This document shows, piece by piece, positions 1 to 12,299 of a stretch of DNA of 64,000 nt. The stretch comes from Crossaster papposus (taxonomy: Eukaryota; Echinodermata; Asteroidea; Velatida; Solasteridae). Position 1 is the first letter of the stretch. Each line of letters opens with the position of its first letter. The notes under the pieces are model-generated. The model worked only from the letters and a program-made list of their open reading frames with translations, had not been told where the DNA came from and searched no databases. The translations under genes were made by a program, and so were the position numbers. Location of the stretch: assembly GCA_037893245.1 (NCBI GenBank), contig JBAIAA010000022.1, forward strand, positions 1,302,001 to 1,366,000, written 5' to 3'.

Positions 1-54
1 TGTCGTCCTGAGATAAAATATGTCAGGATGTAAATAAGTCGGATGGCACTTCCA
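1..54. repeat. Right end of a truncated foldback element
   Basis: The first ~54 bases match, almost base for base, the right terminus of the complete element at 219-934 (the stretch around 876-924). The copy is cut by the window edge. Confidence 0.8.
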
Positions 55-218
55 TATTTTTCCGTATTTTTCAGATGAATAACATTTTTGACTAACAAAT
101 AGTCACTTTTCTCACTTCCAGAAACTTGTTTTAACCTCAAATTGATTCTGGACTTTTCAATGTTTCCTCTTTATAAAAAAAAAAAGAAGATAATCCTATC
201 CCCATTTTTCCTCAAAAG

Positions 219-934
219 TACGGAGCTCTGGAAGTGCCATCCGACTTGTTTACATCCTGACATATTTTATCTCAGGATGACGACATAATAAAGGTAAAAT
301 GACGACATCCTTTGATATTTGTTCGCGTAATGGCGACATCCTAAGATAATATATCGCGGGATGACGACATCCTGAAAGTACGATGACGACATCCTGAGAT
401 AATATATCGCGTGATGACGACATGTTGAAAGTAGGATGACGACATCCTGATATAAGATATCGTGGGATGACGACATGTTGAAAGTAGGATGGCGACATCC
501 TGAGATAATATATCTTGGGATGACGATATGTTGAAAGTATGATGACGACATCTTGAGATAATATATCGCTGGATGACGACATGCTGAAAGTGGGATGACG
601 ACATCCTGAGATAATATCTCAGGATGTCGTCATTACGCGAACAAATATCAAAGGATGTCGTCATTTTGCCCTTATTATGTCGTCATCCCGGGATATCTTA
701 TATCAAGATGTTGTCATCCTACTTTCAAGATGTCGTCATCACGCGATATATTTTCTCAGGATGTCGTCATCGTACTTTCAGGATGTCGTCATCCCGCGAT
801 ATATTATCTCAGGATGTCGCCATTACGCGAACAAATATCAAAGGATGTCGTCATTTTGCCTCTATTATGTCGTCATCCTGAGATAAAATATGTCAGGATG
901 TAAACAAGTCGGATGGCACTTCCAGAGCTCCGTA
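219..934. mobile_element. Foldback/MITE with 6-bp target duplication
   Basis: The two ends are inverted copies of each other for about 110 bases (219-345 against 820-934), starting TACGGAGCTCTGGAAGTGCC. The interior is an array of degenerate units of about 30-60 bp built on ATGACGACATCCTGAGATAA, in one orientation to about position 600 and inverted after it, so the whole 716 bp can fold on itself. CAAAAG directly repeated at 213-218 and 935-940 is a 6-bp target-site duplication. The overlapping open frames simply read the internal repeats. No transposase is encoded, so it must be moved in trans. Confidence 0.88.
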
Positions 935-940
935 CAAAAG

Positions 941-1643
941 CTCTTGCAGAAAGGGCAAAACAGACTTTCGGCATGCGCAAGTCTACAATCCGTAACCTCT
1001 TCCCGCATCTTGTAGACGTCAATGGTTCACAGGTTCACAGTACGCGTGAAATATTCGCACATGCATTCACACGTGCGTGCATTTCTCTCTCACCTGTCAA
1101 TCGTTCGATATCACTGAACCTTTGAGCTGCTCGTCTGCCAAGCTCTCCTGATTCAAAACTTCTGCTGATTCCACTAAATACTCGTCCCTCATCAAATACA
1201 GACCGGCTTTCATAATTCTTAAAAAAATAACCAGAAGATATAATTGCAATTATTCATCCAGTGTTGTAGTACTAGAACTTGCACCAAATTATGTAAACAT
1301 AATAATGACCCTATAAACTCTCTGGCATGCTGTCATTTTCAAGAATTTTGAAGTAGTCTAAAGATGTGTCCCAGAGATGCATTTTTTTGAAATTTCTATT
1401 AAGCAGTTGGTTCAATATCAAATCTAAAAATATTATTGGTTCAAATCTAAAAATATTATTTTCTTGGTATATATAGCATCCACAGAACTAAACCTTCGTC
1501 AGTTTAGTTTTCAAGCACCTTTCTTTTAATTAGATTTTTGAGAACTTTTGCGGCTTTCAAACAATACAAATGTACAACTGACAATAAGTAAAACATTTTT
1601 GAGGTCTTGGATATATTTGGACAATGTGCCCCTCCCAAAGATT
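941..1643. other. No gene recognised
   Basis: Unique-looking A+T-rich sequence. The only structure seen is a short direct duplication of CAAATCTAAAAATATTATT at about 1419-1462. Confidence 0.5.
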
Positions 1644-1998
1644 TTAAAGGTAAACACCATTGGTAATTGCTTGAATTATCAGGAATGGGTAAATTTTTGG
1701 GGGTTGTATTTTGTAGTAAACATTGTTCAACTGACTTGTCTGGAGTTTTACAATCATGGATGCTGAGAAAAGCAAGAAAAACGACATTTGTTTTCAACCG
1801 GCGTCAGGCAGTAGTTCTTATATTGTTTCTGTTTTTGTTATTATATAAATATCAATTTTCAGAACAATTGGAGGATATTTAGCGCAATTCTTTTGCTGGA
1901 TGCCTACAATCATTATTTACCTACAAATAAGTCAGATATTTCCTAATAATTTGGTAGTAAAATGTTGCGATTTCGCAAATGGTGTATCCTATCTTTAA
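1644..1998 (+). mobile_element. MITE family A, copy 1 (TTAA-flanked)
   Basis: About 355 bp bounded by TTAA (1644-1647 and 1995-1998) with inverted ends of the type TTAAAGGTAGGATACACCAT; the left end here is mutated. Other copies lie at 26593, 40069, 41470 (inverted), 45283 and 48897 (interrupted), 55945, and as end fragments at 18318. The TTAA duplication is used by piggyBac and Kolobok transposons. The purine start (AGG) fits Kolobok better, but no such transposase is in the window. Confidence 0.88.
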
Positions 1999-3030
1999 AT
2001 CTCGAGTGGAAAACAAAAATCATACCTCTTCGTGACTGGTTCACTGGGTCTGATAAGGCAAACCAAGATACCAGGCCACTCTGAGCAATATTTGGCGGCT
2101 GCACTGCCCCACAAACCTGCCCCGACGAATACCTCGGTTGTAGTTGCAGACATGACTGACAAACGATGGGGTTATCACGTACAGCTAGTAGTATGACACT
2201 AAATTACATGAATAGAAAACACAAACAGAAAAGGTCAGGTAAATACAAAATGTAAACGGACAATTTGTAGGTCGTCCTGATAAGAAAAGTATTAAGTTGA
2301 TGTACGGGGTGTTCTGTACATGGGGTCATTTTTGACAATTTTTGTTCAGTTGTTTCTGTATAACATACAATTTATTTAACCATCATATATTTTTTCGGTT
2401 GCATGAAAATGCATGAGTATACCCACAGACTCTGTTTCTTGATTGACCGAGTGCTAGTCACATGGTATTTTCCATTTTTACTATCTTTCTGTGCACGACC
2501 AAAAGTACTATACCCGTAGCAACCATGGTACTATACCATTAGCAACCAAAGTAGTACCCATGGTGCAGTATTTGTGTGTAAATGTATGCTGATGTGCGCG
2601 TAGAGCGTAGCGCGTATTGTTCCAAAGAGCCAGCACTACAGAGTTGGATTAAAATAAAAGTTCATTTTAACTGTATTTAGATTATAATTATAAAATATTA
2701 AAACCAAGCTGTATCTGTGAGTGAGGCATGAAGGTAGGAAACCTCAATTGACATGGGCGAGGTGTTAAAAACTGTCATAAGGTGTTATAAACGTGAAAAT
2801 ACTGGTACGACTACGAGTATTAAATGACTAAAGAGACTGGAGAGATCGTGCTGTGGCTTCAAAGAATAATAACAGTTTTCTTATCTGTTCGATGCTTCCA
2901 ATACTACAAGCACACACTATGCCTAATGCGCATAAACCGAATGTATATGTGTGTAACAATAAGACGGAGCATATAAGTGACTGACTTCTTATTGTGGGGA
3001 TTTCCTTGAACTTGTTCAAGTCTCCCATGT
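1999..3030. other. No gene recognised
   Basis: No coding frame with recognisable domains. A cluster of imperfect repeats of AGTACTATACC and AGCAACCA motifs lies at about 2505-2565. Confidence 0.5.
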
Positions 3031-3332
3031 TATACCCCAGTCACAATTGGCTTGCGATAGGTTTGCGATTAGTTTACGGCGGATTTCTAGGCATTTTCGG
3101 CCGGGGCCCCACGTGACTCCTTGCGGCTGCCAGGTCATTTTTTGGCATCGGGCGGGCATCGAGTTACTTTTAACTCGGACTTAAAACCTGGTGCGGCGTT
3201 TCGCATCGCAAACTGATCGCCAATAAATCGGTCAATGCCTAGCCGATGTCCGGCACACGTCGGGCGGGCGCAAAGCCAAATAACCCTAACCCACGCCGCC
3301 CGGGCTCCGCTTTAATTGTGACTGGGGTATAA
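3031..3332. mobile_element. GC-rich MITE, ends TACCCCAGTCACAATT
   Basis: The inverted termini TATACCCCAGTCACAATT (3031-3048) and AATTGTGACTGGGGTATA (3315-3332) match perfectly, enclosing ~270 bp of unusually GC-rich sequence. The TA at each edge is consistent with a TA target duplication (Tc1/mariner-like). No coding capacity. Confidence 0.85.
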
Positions 3333-3449
3333 GGCAACCCTTTAACTACATTTTTGCACAATTTATGGACACACCATTTTCCCCCAGTTTTTGTTTGCTG
3401 GGCTAAATATCACAATGTTATCATTGTTCATATGATTTTCCATAAGGTT

Positions 3450-3691
3450 TTAACCAGTTCGCGCCGGATGACGTATATCAACGCAAAAATTTCCCCAAAT
3501 TCAAAACGGATGACGCATAAACACGCCAAGTTCAAGTTCGGAAATGTATGTCAGCAGCGCGCAAGGCCGGAAATGCGTGGGTGTGCTACCCAGCACTATC
3601 GGCCTGAACATGCTTCGGATCGAGTTTCGTTAAAAATAATCCCGCCCGTCGGCTCGGCGATAGTAAAATAATCCTGGCGCGAACTGGTTAA
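3450..3691. mobile_element. Small piggyBac-type MITE
   Basis: 242 bp flanked by TTAA (3450-3453 and 3688-3691), with terminal inverted repeats TTAACCAGTTCGCGCC and GGCGCGAACTGGTTAA. A TTAA target with a CC start is the usual piggyBac pattern. The overlapping frame 3354-3671 reads through the element and is not a gene. Confidence 0.8.
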
Positions 3692-4197
3692 TATGTTAAC
3701 TGTGCCAGTAAGCAACTTGGTGAATTTGAAGCTCACCGATACTGACTACTTGATAATATCTGGAGACAGTGTAAATGTGCGCATGTTTATGGGTTCATGA
3801 AGTTGTCATTTTGGATAATTACTATGATCACATAATTATTCAGTTACTTACAGTGTATATGCTTTAGAAAATGTTATTGAAGTAAGGATATGTAGAATCA
3901 CCAAAATAAACTTTTCCAAAAAAATGTTAATAATAATATACCCAAATATAGGAATAAATATATTACGCGGCAGGGATTAACGATTTATGCAAATTAGTCA
4001 TATTTCCACCACTTGGATTTGTTGATATTTTTAGTATGTTATTCTAGAGAGCTTAGAAGTGCACTGTGGTGAAAAATATTCTATTGCAATTTGTGTGGGG
4101 TCAACAAAAGAAAATTAAGTATTTTCCCTGGACTATAATCCTACTCCTAGCGTCTTGACCTAGATGAATTTGCTTAGGTGAAATAAACTTGTTTATT
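3692..4197. other. No gene recognised
   Basis: A+T-rich single-copy-looking sequence without recognisable features. Confidence 0.5.
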
Positions 4198-4684
4198 AAA
4201 AGCCCTGTCCGCACTGGACTTAATTTGGGCAAACTAACCGAGCCAATGGGTAACTTGCCCATTTCAAGTCCAGTGCGGACAGCCTGGGTAACTTTCCTCA
4301 CAGGTAACTTACCCACGCCGCGTGGGAAGTTTAACCGAGCCAAAGGTGCAAAGGAAGATTGACCAGGAAGATTTAACCGAGCCAGAAAATCCAGTGCGGA
4401 CGCGACGTCTCGGTTAAATCTTCCATCACCCTTTATGTAAGAAAATAATGTTGAGAGCTAGCGTCGGGAACAGACGATCCGGTCGTCAAGTCGTGGTCAT
4501 AGGTCAAGCAGGGCGCCCTCTTTATTGTTTTGGAGCCAGCTTGGTTAGTTTACCCATCGTCTCGACAATTCTACCCGCGTCAATTAAATCCAAGTGCGGA
4601 CAGTGGGAAGATTAACCCATCGGAATGTTACCCGGCGTCATGGTCAAATTACCCAAAATGTTTATCCAGTGCGAACACGGCTTA
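4198..4684. mobile_element. TIR element, ends AAGCC..TGTxCGCACTGGA
   Basis: The left end AAGCCCTGTCCGCACTGGA and right end TCCAGTGCGAACACGGCTT are inverted copies. The CCGCACTGGA core recurs inside several times (about 4207, 4272, 4391, 4592, 4666), and a second nested inverted pair spans about 4206-4280. Length about 487 bp, no coding capacity. The ends resemble those at 50948-51667 and 57724-58200. Confidence 0.8.
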
Positions 4685-5919
4685 AGTCATTTCATTTAAC
4701 AAGAACTCTGCTATTATTTTATCATAGGCTCTATTGTTAATACGTGGCCAACTGAATTGACATGAATTTTGTCCATAGAAATACGAAATGTAACTTGATA
4801 CTTATTTCTTATCTTCCATAAGGCCTATCAATTGTGTAAAATGACCTGTGACATCGCATAGCACCCCCAAGGCATTATAGTGGTACGGTCGGCATGCACT
4901 ATTTTTCAAAATCAAAGTGTCTGATGCAGCTTGCGGAATACACCTTGAAATTTCACTTTTCATTCAAATCGTATGTAAATCTTAGTACCACAATCTTATT
5001 CGTCGATGTGTACTTGCATCTCAGATGGCTTATAGAGGACTTCTGTGGCCGTTTTGAGGGTGAAATCGGATGTTTTGGGCAAACATTAGTCCGAGTAACT
5101 CGGACCCAAAAATCACCTTTTTCAACACGTGGACATGTCGGGGGATATCCAAGCAAGAGCCCTTTGTTTGGATCGCTGTACGGAATGTCTGCACATCGAT
5201 CCCCCATGACCTCCCACACTTATCCCCCAAAATGTCACGGAAAACGGCCACTTACAAAAATGCTGCTTGTCCCCAGTACTCAGTAGGCACTAAGGATCAA
5301 AGAAGACACTAACACTAACAGTATCAGTGTGTTCTTACCTTTCCAAAAAGTGAGAAAATCAGGCCTCAAAATGTGGAGCAATGTTCGCCGATTCAAATGC
5401 ACATAATTTATAGCCATTGTTGAGCAAAGTCAACGGCTGTTACCTGTTTCGTGCACTGTGCTGTAGTGGGTGGCTAAAAATACAGTACACACTACACACC
5501 GTCCAAAACATGTTTCTTTGACCTATAGTACATACGTCGAAGATACACGTCTTTTATAAAAACGAACTTTCTCCCTACTGAACAGGCACCTTTTTTACCT
5601 TTGACGTTGCCTTTTCAACTCCAAATAAAATATTGAAAGGAAAAGTTCCTAACCGCAGTTTCATAATCATATACACAGGCCAAACTTAAAGGCGCCGCCA
5701 TTACTAAAACTATTCGCGCCTCGACTTTTGAGGGCGCTACACATTATTTTGGTCAAAACATTCGCTTCAGACGCATCGCGTCCAAAAGCGAAAAATCTAT
5801 TATTATATTTTGTTTTCATTTTTTTTTTCAAGACCCATTTTTACTGTGTTTGTTTTTGTACCAACTTGTCTCTCACCAAAATTTCGCGAGGATTTTCTCT
5901 CCACTGATGTTCACTCCGA
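4685..5919. other. No gene recognised
   Basis: About 1.2 kb without a recognisable gene. The longest open frame (4894-5286, plus strand, 130 codons) has no identifiable domain and frames are open on the other strand too. A short stem, GTCCGAG-taa-CTCGGAC, is at about 5091-5107. Confidence 0.45.
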
Positions 5920-5920
5920 A

Positions 5921-5992
5921 CCGTTGAGGGTGTCTGACCCTAGTGCTCGGGATAGCCGGGCTAGGTAGCCCTTTCGCTGGACTCTGTTGTTC
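5921..5992 (+). repeat. Single monomer of the 65-bp minisatellite unit
   Basis: One copy of the unit GAGGGTG..CTGACCC..GATAGCCG..CGCTGGACT that is tandemly repeated seven times at 12300-12765. Confidence 0.8.
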
Positions 5993-6718
5993 TCTAACAC
6001 AATGACTGCTAGATGGACCTTGCTGTAGGCCCAACTCGGATTCGCAGTTTGCTTACTATTGACGAATATGTTTCAATCAGCAGGTAGACCCAGCCTTGTA
6101 TTTTACACCCCAAGCGACGAGGTGTGGTGGTCGACTTCAGATTACTCTTTAGTCGATGGGACCCTTCCACACAAATTGAAAGGGCCCAGTGATTCAGGTA
6201 CACCCCCCTGCTACACCTGGCTGGGGCAGTAGAGGGAGCTTAACCCCTCACTGGTGCTAGGAATAACACTCCCCTCACCCAAAAAGTATACATCCTCCAG
6301 ATTATAAGCTAGAAGAGTTAAGTACTCAAATGGTGTTTAATTTAAAGCACACAGGAACATTTACATTCATTTCAAAAATAACCTAGCAAATGATTAGGCC
6401 AGATAAAAAACAAAACTAGTTTCTAGTCCAGATGGTTTTTGGTTATAGGGTCGTATCATATAATAATAATTAGACTCCACTAATAAAAAAAATAAGAATT
6501 AGGATTGGTAGAAAAGTGCCGATGTGAATATGACTCAGATTTTTGTCACTTTTAATTTATTTAAAAACTTTTGTTGTAGCAAAAAATTGATCCACACGAG
6601 GATAAGAAACAATATATTCATGATTTGGCCTTATAAAAAGCTTACATGGATTAAAGATTGTACTGGTCCCCCCTTCTTTATTTCATCTGGTTTGTCGTCT
6701 AGAAGAAAACAGAAAAAC
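5993..6718. other. No gene recognised
   Basis: No recognisable coding, RNA or repeat feature. Confidence 0.45.
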
Positions 6719-6777
6719 CAATGTAGGTAATTTTAACGATCAGTTAAATGACTGATCGTTGAAAATTACTTACATTG
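6719..6777. repeat. Near-perfect 59-bp hairpin
   Basis: CAATGTAGGTAATTTT..ACGATCAGT is followed after six bases by its inverse complement with few mismatches. It is probably a very short MITE or a terminal remnant. Confidence 0.75.
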
Positions 6778-6964
6778 TTGTTTTTTTCTTATTATGTACG
6801 GTTATGATATTGGGTTTTCCTATAATCACGGCTTTAGCAACTGCTGCGTTTTTTGAGAGACACCTTGTAGTTAGAGAAGTTATCAGTAAAGATACCAAAC
6901 ATTTTTGTTTTTTAAGAGCCAAATATTGCAAACTGCATGAAGTCCTGGCTGCAAGACGTCCTAA

Positions 6965-7297
6965 TGGCGGTATGCAGCGCTCCGTAGGCCGCCGATGCAG
7001 GCGCCCTCTAACGCCTAACGTGACCACGCCCTTAGCTTCGAATAGAACGTCTTGGCTAACTAACTTAATCGCTCGAAAAATTCGCATGTGTGTGTGACGT
7101 TGTTTGTACAATCGCGTGGACAAGTTTATGTTACGTCACGTAATTATGCACGCAACGTCACACGCGCATGCAAATGCGACACAATTTATGCTTAATAATT
7201 TTTCGAGCGATTGTTGGTTAGCCAAGACGTCCTATTCGAAGGTCATGGCGTGGTCTACGTTTAGAGGGTGCCCTCATAGGCAGCCTACGATACCGCG
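6965..7297. mobile_element. Foldback element family M, copy 1
   Basis: The arms at about 6965-7080 and 7190-7297 are imperfect inverted copies (GGCGGTATGCAG..GCGCCCTCTAACG against CTTTAGAGGGTGCCCTC..ACGATACCG). The loop region contains GTCACGTAATTATGCACGCAACGTCAC-like inner palindromic parts. A second copy lies at 8350-8665. Short frames here are shadows. Confidence 0.75.
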
Positions 7298-7599
7298 ATT
7301 AGAATGCCAAAAATGTGTAATTTTCTTATTTTGTTTTTATATTTTTGTTTTTTACATATAATTGTATTTTATACCTTTATATAACATTGTATTATGGATA
7401 AGCATTCAGCCATTGAGCTGATTTTTGATTTTATTTGTGATTGTAAATTAGTGTATACACAAGACATTTAGACAATTAAAGAACCTTTAATGAAACTGAA
7501 TTATTGTGTGTATCTTTTTATTATTAGGTGTGATTGAGGTCTGCAGTTAAAACTCCGTTTTTACAAACCTAATACTACTGGTTGGCACAAGTCCGGTAT

Positions 7600-7815
7600 A
7601 TTGGAAATAGAGGTAACATTGTAAGGGTGTAGTGTTGCATTTTTGTTTTTAATTGGCTAATATTTGACCTTTTGGAAAACATTTAAATTGTAAGGGGGCT
7701 AGCCTTGTATTTTTTATTAAAATTAACAAAATAATTACTTTTGGGAAAACATTTAAATTGCAAGGGGTTAGTTAATAGCCTTGGATTTGTATTAAAATTA
7801 CACAAATAAACCACA
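7600..7815 (+). repeat. Degenerate ~85-bp tandem repeat, left block
   Basis: Two to three copies of a unit of the form TTTAAATTGTAAGGGGNTAGCCTTG followed by an A+T-rich stretch ending TTTTGGGAAAAC. The same unit resumes at 8190-8350, so the SINE unit between them interrupts an older array. Confidence 0.6.
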
Positions 7816-7869
7816 AGAGAAACTGACTATGTGAATATGCACATTTACAAATAATGCAAACTCAGTTTT

Positions 7870-8140
7870 ACTTGTGGTTTATTTGAGTATTATAAAATAA
7901 AACGTCGTATCCTTATTGAGTGATCCCCACAATGTCGCTTCCCAGGTTGTATCGTAAAATTGGGTGTGATCCCCGGCTAAACGGCATTCTGGTGTTTATG
8001 ACTTCTGACTAATATGCCCTCGAACAAAGACACTGACCATTTGGAAGACCACCAACATAGGGCAAGATAGCTCAGTTGGTAGATCGCCCGACCGGAATTC
8101 TAGAGATCGCAGGTTCAACGCCTTGCCAATTTCTTTGTTC
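7870..8140 (+). mobile_element. tRNA-containing SINE unit, copy 1
   Basis: A ~180-bp body (GAGTGATCCCCACAATGTCGC to CCAACATAG) followed by a tRNA-like segment at 8060-8127. The same arrangement recurs at 27090-27370 with about 85 percent identity by eye. The tRNA-like part keeps an A box (TAGCTCAGTTGG) but its B box (GGTTCAACGCC) and acceptor are diverged, so it is read as a repeat and not as a working tRNA gene. Confidence 0.75.
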
Positions 8141-8189
8141 ACTTTTAATTTTATTTAAATTGACCACAAATGTACTTGTCTTTAAGAAA

Positions 8190-8349
8190 AAAAATGTAAG
8201 GGGTTATAGCCTTGCATTTTTATAAAATTGGCCTATTTTTTTATTTTTTAGATAAATTAAACATTGAAAGGGGTTAGCCTTTCATTTTTATTAAATTGTT
8301 TCCAAATTAACAAGATAGAACATTTTTAAATTGTGAGTGGTTAGCCTTG
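8190..8349 (+). repeat. Degenerate ~85-bp tandem repeat, right block
   Basis: Continues the array seen at 7600-7815 (GTAAGGGGTTATAGCCTTGC, GAAAGGGGTTAGCCTTTC, GTGAGTGGTTAGCCTTG). Confidence 0.55.
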
Positions 8350-8665
8350 ACCTTCGCCATGACCTTTGAATATGTCGTCTTGGCTAACTCGCATAATCGC
8401 TCGGGAAATTACGAGCGGAATTTGCATGTGCGTGTGATGTTGCGTGCATAATCGAATGATGCTACATGCATAATCGCTAACTCATTGGTCAAGTTTCTGT
8501 TACATCACATAATTATGCAACGTCACACGCGCATGCAAATCGACACGATTGTGCTTAGAATTTTCCGAGAGATTATAAGGCCGATGTGAGTAAGGGTGGT
8601 CATAGCGCGTGGTCCACGGCGTACATCAGAGGGCGCCCGCATTGGCGGCCTACGCGCGCAGCATA
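8350..8665. mobile_element. Foldback element family M, copy 2
   Basis: Shares with 6965-7297 the blocks GTCGTCTTGGCTAACT, AATCGCTCG, the CACGCGCATGCAAAT region and the GAGGGCGCCC..GGCGGCCTACG end. It is again an imperfect inverted repeat without coding capacity. Confidence 0.7.
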
Positions 8666-10083
8666 CAGTGCTGTTTTCTCAGTTGTTTATTTTGAACTCC
8701 AAGGAAGTAATCAATATGCAAACACGTCATATCTCCAGAACCGAAGGGGCCATGGAGCTCTATTATATACTAATTGAAAGCTGACGTTGTGAGCTTTTTT
8801 GGCTATACTAATTTTGACTTTTTGAATTTTTATTAAAAAAAAAAAAATTTTTTACCAAATAAATAGTCATAAATTACAAATAAAACAATTGACTGCATGT
8901 GATATCTAAAATCAATGAGAAATTTATTATTATCAAAAAAACACAAGATAAAACAAAATAAGGTCATTTTCTCCCATAGTTTATACCTAAAACGCCCCAT
9001 TTGTTTCTAGAAGTAATTTGAAAGGTTAAACAACAAATTGCTGGTAAAATTGCATTTTAGAGCAATGTTCACATGTGGCGTCAGTGATGACAGCTAAAGT
9101 AATTTCAACTGTTTCCTATAATGTACAAATAAAGTCCAGCCTGAAGTCTGGTGTCGAGACAACAGTGGGTAATACCGACTGCTCTCTCCTGGCACCAGAC
9201 TACTTCATATTGAAAATTTGCAAAAACAGACTTCTATCTTTTGTAAATTTGAATGCTTCAGATTTAACCGATGCCTCTTCTTCTTTCGTATGATGAGCAG
9301 CTTAACGTGTTACTGCATACATCGGCTGTTACCACAAAAAACGCACCTCCTATTTTTTTCACCCAGTTTCCCATCTTTAAAAGCAATAAAAACATATCAA
9401 AATGAATGTTCACAATGATAAAATAAAAAAACAATTAATGAAATTGTTAGTTAAATTGCATGTTAATAAAAGGTACTTAATACTTTGACAAATCTACTGA
9501 TAGATGCGAGGGTGCATATCGGTACTCATGATGTTATGATCAATCATGACAACATCATGATGACCAATTCCCTGCAGAAGTATCTACCCCACCCTCACCC
9601 CCAGTCCATAGCAGCTGGGATGCCATTATACCACACATTTGTTATGGGCTCATTAGTGAGGGGTTCTGGCAAAATGAGACAGAACTGGGCAGAGGTTGAA
9701 ATGAGGGTTTTCGTTAAGAAAGAGAATACAATTCTCCTTACAATGCTGTATGTTGTGCTTCAATCGGACATTCCGTGAACAAGTTATGGATGTTTAAAGT
9801 TCACATTTATCAATATGTCGCTAAGGTACAATGTTAAGAAAAAGAACTTTGAAATGTTGAGTTTTGTACATGATATATGGGAAAATGTTAATTGTTTTCC
9901 CTATAAAAACTCTTTCATTCCACTATTTCCATACTATTTCTTAATCAAATATAGTTATTAGACATAGCAAGGATTACAAATATCAATAAATCTGAAGAAA
10001 AATAAAACACCCATTATTTATTATTTTGCAATTTTCTCCACTATGCCCTGTGCCCAGTTCTGCCTCGCACAATAAAGCACATT
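8666..10083. other. No gene recognised
   Basis: About 1.4 kb with only short unrecognised frames; the longest (9485-9778, plus) shows no domain, signal peptide or splice context. Confidence 0.45.
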
Positions 10084-10843
10084 GGGCCGTATGCATAAAA
10101 ACTAGCATTTGCTTTTACTATCAATTTTCAAGCATTTACTGGAAATCTGTATGAATAAAAATGAAGCAAAAGGTTTTACTGGAAAGTATCTGCTGAAGAC
10201 TAAAAGTATTTACTTTTTAATTTCCAGCATTTGCTAGAATATTAGTATTTGCTCCATTTGGTATGAATAAAAATGAGTAAATGCTTCAGATTTGCAGTAT
10301 TTACTCGTAATTTGTCAAGGTTGGGTCGGGGCTGCCTTGAAAAAAGAGAAGCAAATACTAATATGAAAAATAGGAGCTTTTGTATATGTGGTTAGGCAGG
10401 AAAAGGTATGAACATGGAAGATGGATTGTCTAGGATTAAAATACAAGCAGTTGTACTGATTTTGAGGAAGGAAATGAGACGTAGATGGCCGATAATTTCT
10501 TGCAATATTGCTGAGACAGAAAAGGGCATCATGACTGCGAAGCAGCAACTTGAGGTTCCGATTTCATTCAAACACCTCCGTCAGCGTACGAGCGTCTAGT
10601 ATGCGTGGGTGTGTATCGTACACACAATACAGACTCTATTGCTATAAACCATTCGGCTGTGAAATCAATTGCAAGTGAAAAGCATTTACTGCTATTTTAG
10701 CCAGTAGATGCTAAACAGTAAAACTTTATTGTATTCATACAAATTGAAGCATTTGCTTTTCCTTAATGCTTTTACTTTGAAGTAAATGCTTTTACTTTTT
10801 GCTTGTACTTCATAGCATTTGCTAGTTTTTATTCATACGACCC
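10084..10843. mobile_element. 760-bp TIR element, ends GGGCCGTATGCATAAAAACT
   Basis: The left end GGGCCGTATGCATAAAAACT and right end AGTTTTTATTCATACGACCC are inverted copies, and the homology extends inward over GCATTTGCTTTTACT-type repeats present in both halves. ATT is directly repeated at 10081-10083 and 10844-10846, a possible 3-bp target duplication. No transposase frame is present. Confidence 0.82.
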
Positions 10844-12299
10844 ATTGAGTTGCAAGTCTGGTTGTTTTTGTTTTTCTTGGGGGAACAAAACAATCCTCCA
10901 AACCACAAATTAATAAAAGAAAAAGTTTCCAATGACTTAAAAACTTTATTTTAAGAGAGACAAAGAAAGAAAAATATAATACTTTTTGTTAAAAATTTTT
11001 TTTTTAAAATCCCGAACTACGATGATTGTTGTAAAATCACTCCCCGGACGTAAAACTCTCCAAAATTAGCCCTATTATTAAGATTTCCAAGGCGCTAAAC
11101 AAGATTGGGGGATGATACATTCTCATTGGCACTGGAAGAAAAGGGAATTATTATCTCATCGGAAGTGTGAGATCGCACGGTTATTGGAAATGGTGAGTGT
11201 CTTATGCAAATCAGGGATTAGTGTGCAGTGGTCCACGAAGGGTGCTGAGGAATGTCTTTTAAGGTGCGTGTATGTTATTTAAATACTAAGAATTGGAAGT
11301 GATTAGTTTGAATGTATTATTTGATCTTGGAGCTTGTTCGCTTTTTCAAGCGCTCGATCGCCTTCGGGGGTCAGACGGGAAATTTTTTGGGCATCTTTTT
11401 TCTGAACCCAAATAAATCCCAGGTTTTGATCTCCGTTTTTCGCCTGTCTCAATTAAATATTGATAAATTCCTAATTGTTTCCAACCCTACAACATTTTCA
11501 TGACATTTATTCAGGGATAGCAGCAAACGCTGTAAAAAGTAAAGATATTTGTTGGGATGATTGCCAATACCGCATCCGTTAACGATTCGAAGTGTTCATT
11601 GTAAAGATAGTCAATAGGGATTACCCATGTATATGTTAAATGTCCCGGTTTAGGAGTTAAAGAAGGAAATTTTCGAGTTTCTTTTACAGTTTATTTATAT
11701 GTTCACAGTGATAGAGAAAAAATGGTCACAGAAATGTAAGGTTATAGTATCTTATTATGATGGTTTGTGGTGAATACGCTTCCAATCAAATCGGAAGTAA
11801 AAGTTTATATATTGAAGTGTACATCCCCACGTTATGCAGATTGTAATGTACAAATAACTGAATCGTTGCTAGTCAAAGAAAATATTTAAGTTTGTAAAAG
11901 CGAATTGAGTTGAATAAAATGTCAAAATCTATGATAAAATTCAAACATTGTGTAGGTCATAAACATATAGACAAGTTGAAAGTATAAGAATTGTATTGTA
12001 TATAGCTATTTTTCAAGCGGTGAATCCCGGCGTGTGTGAGCGTAAACCAGCAAGAATAAAACATGTAAAAATGTAATATGTAAACATATTTTGGTTGTTG
12101 CAAGTCTGTTGCAAGTACATGTACATGTATGGTTGGTTATCGTGGCTGAGATGAGATTGGTCAATAGGTATAGGCTGGGTTCGGGCGGTCTGTTCTTGAC
12201 TCGCGAAACTCGATTGTGTAAAACCCCGAATAATAGGTGGTGTGTGATCCTGTTCCGAGTGCAAGATTCTTGGGTCGCGTTTGAGCGCGACAACCCGCA
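10844..12299. other. No gene recognised
   Basis: About 1.45 kb of A+T-rich sequence. Overlapping short frames on both strands at 12006-12315 show no domain. Confidence 0.45.

Noticed and set aside
250-903. Several ~100-codon frames in the first kilobase
   Set aside because: They read the internal units of the foldback element in different frames and strands.
4894-5286. 130-codon plus-strand open frame
   Set aside because: No domain, no homology I recognise, and frames of similar length are open on the other strand.
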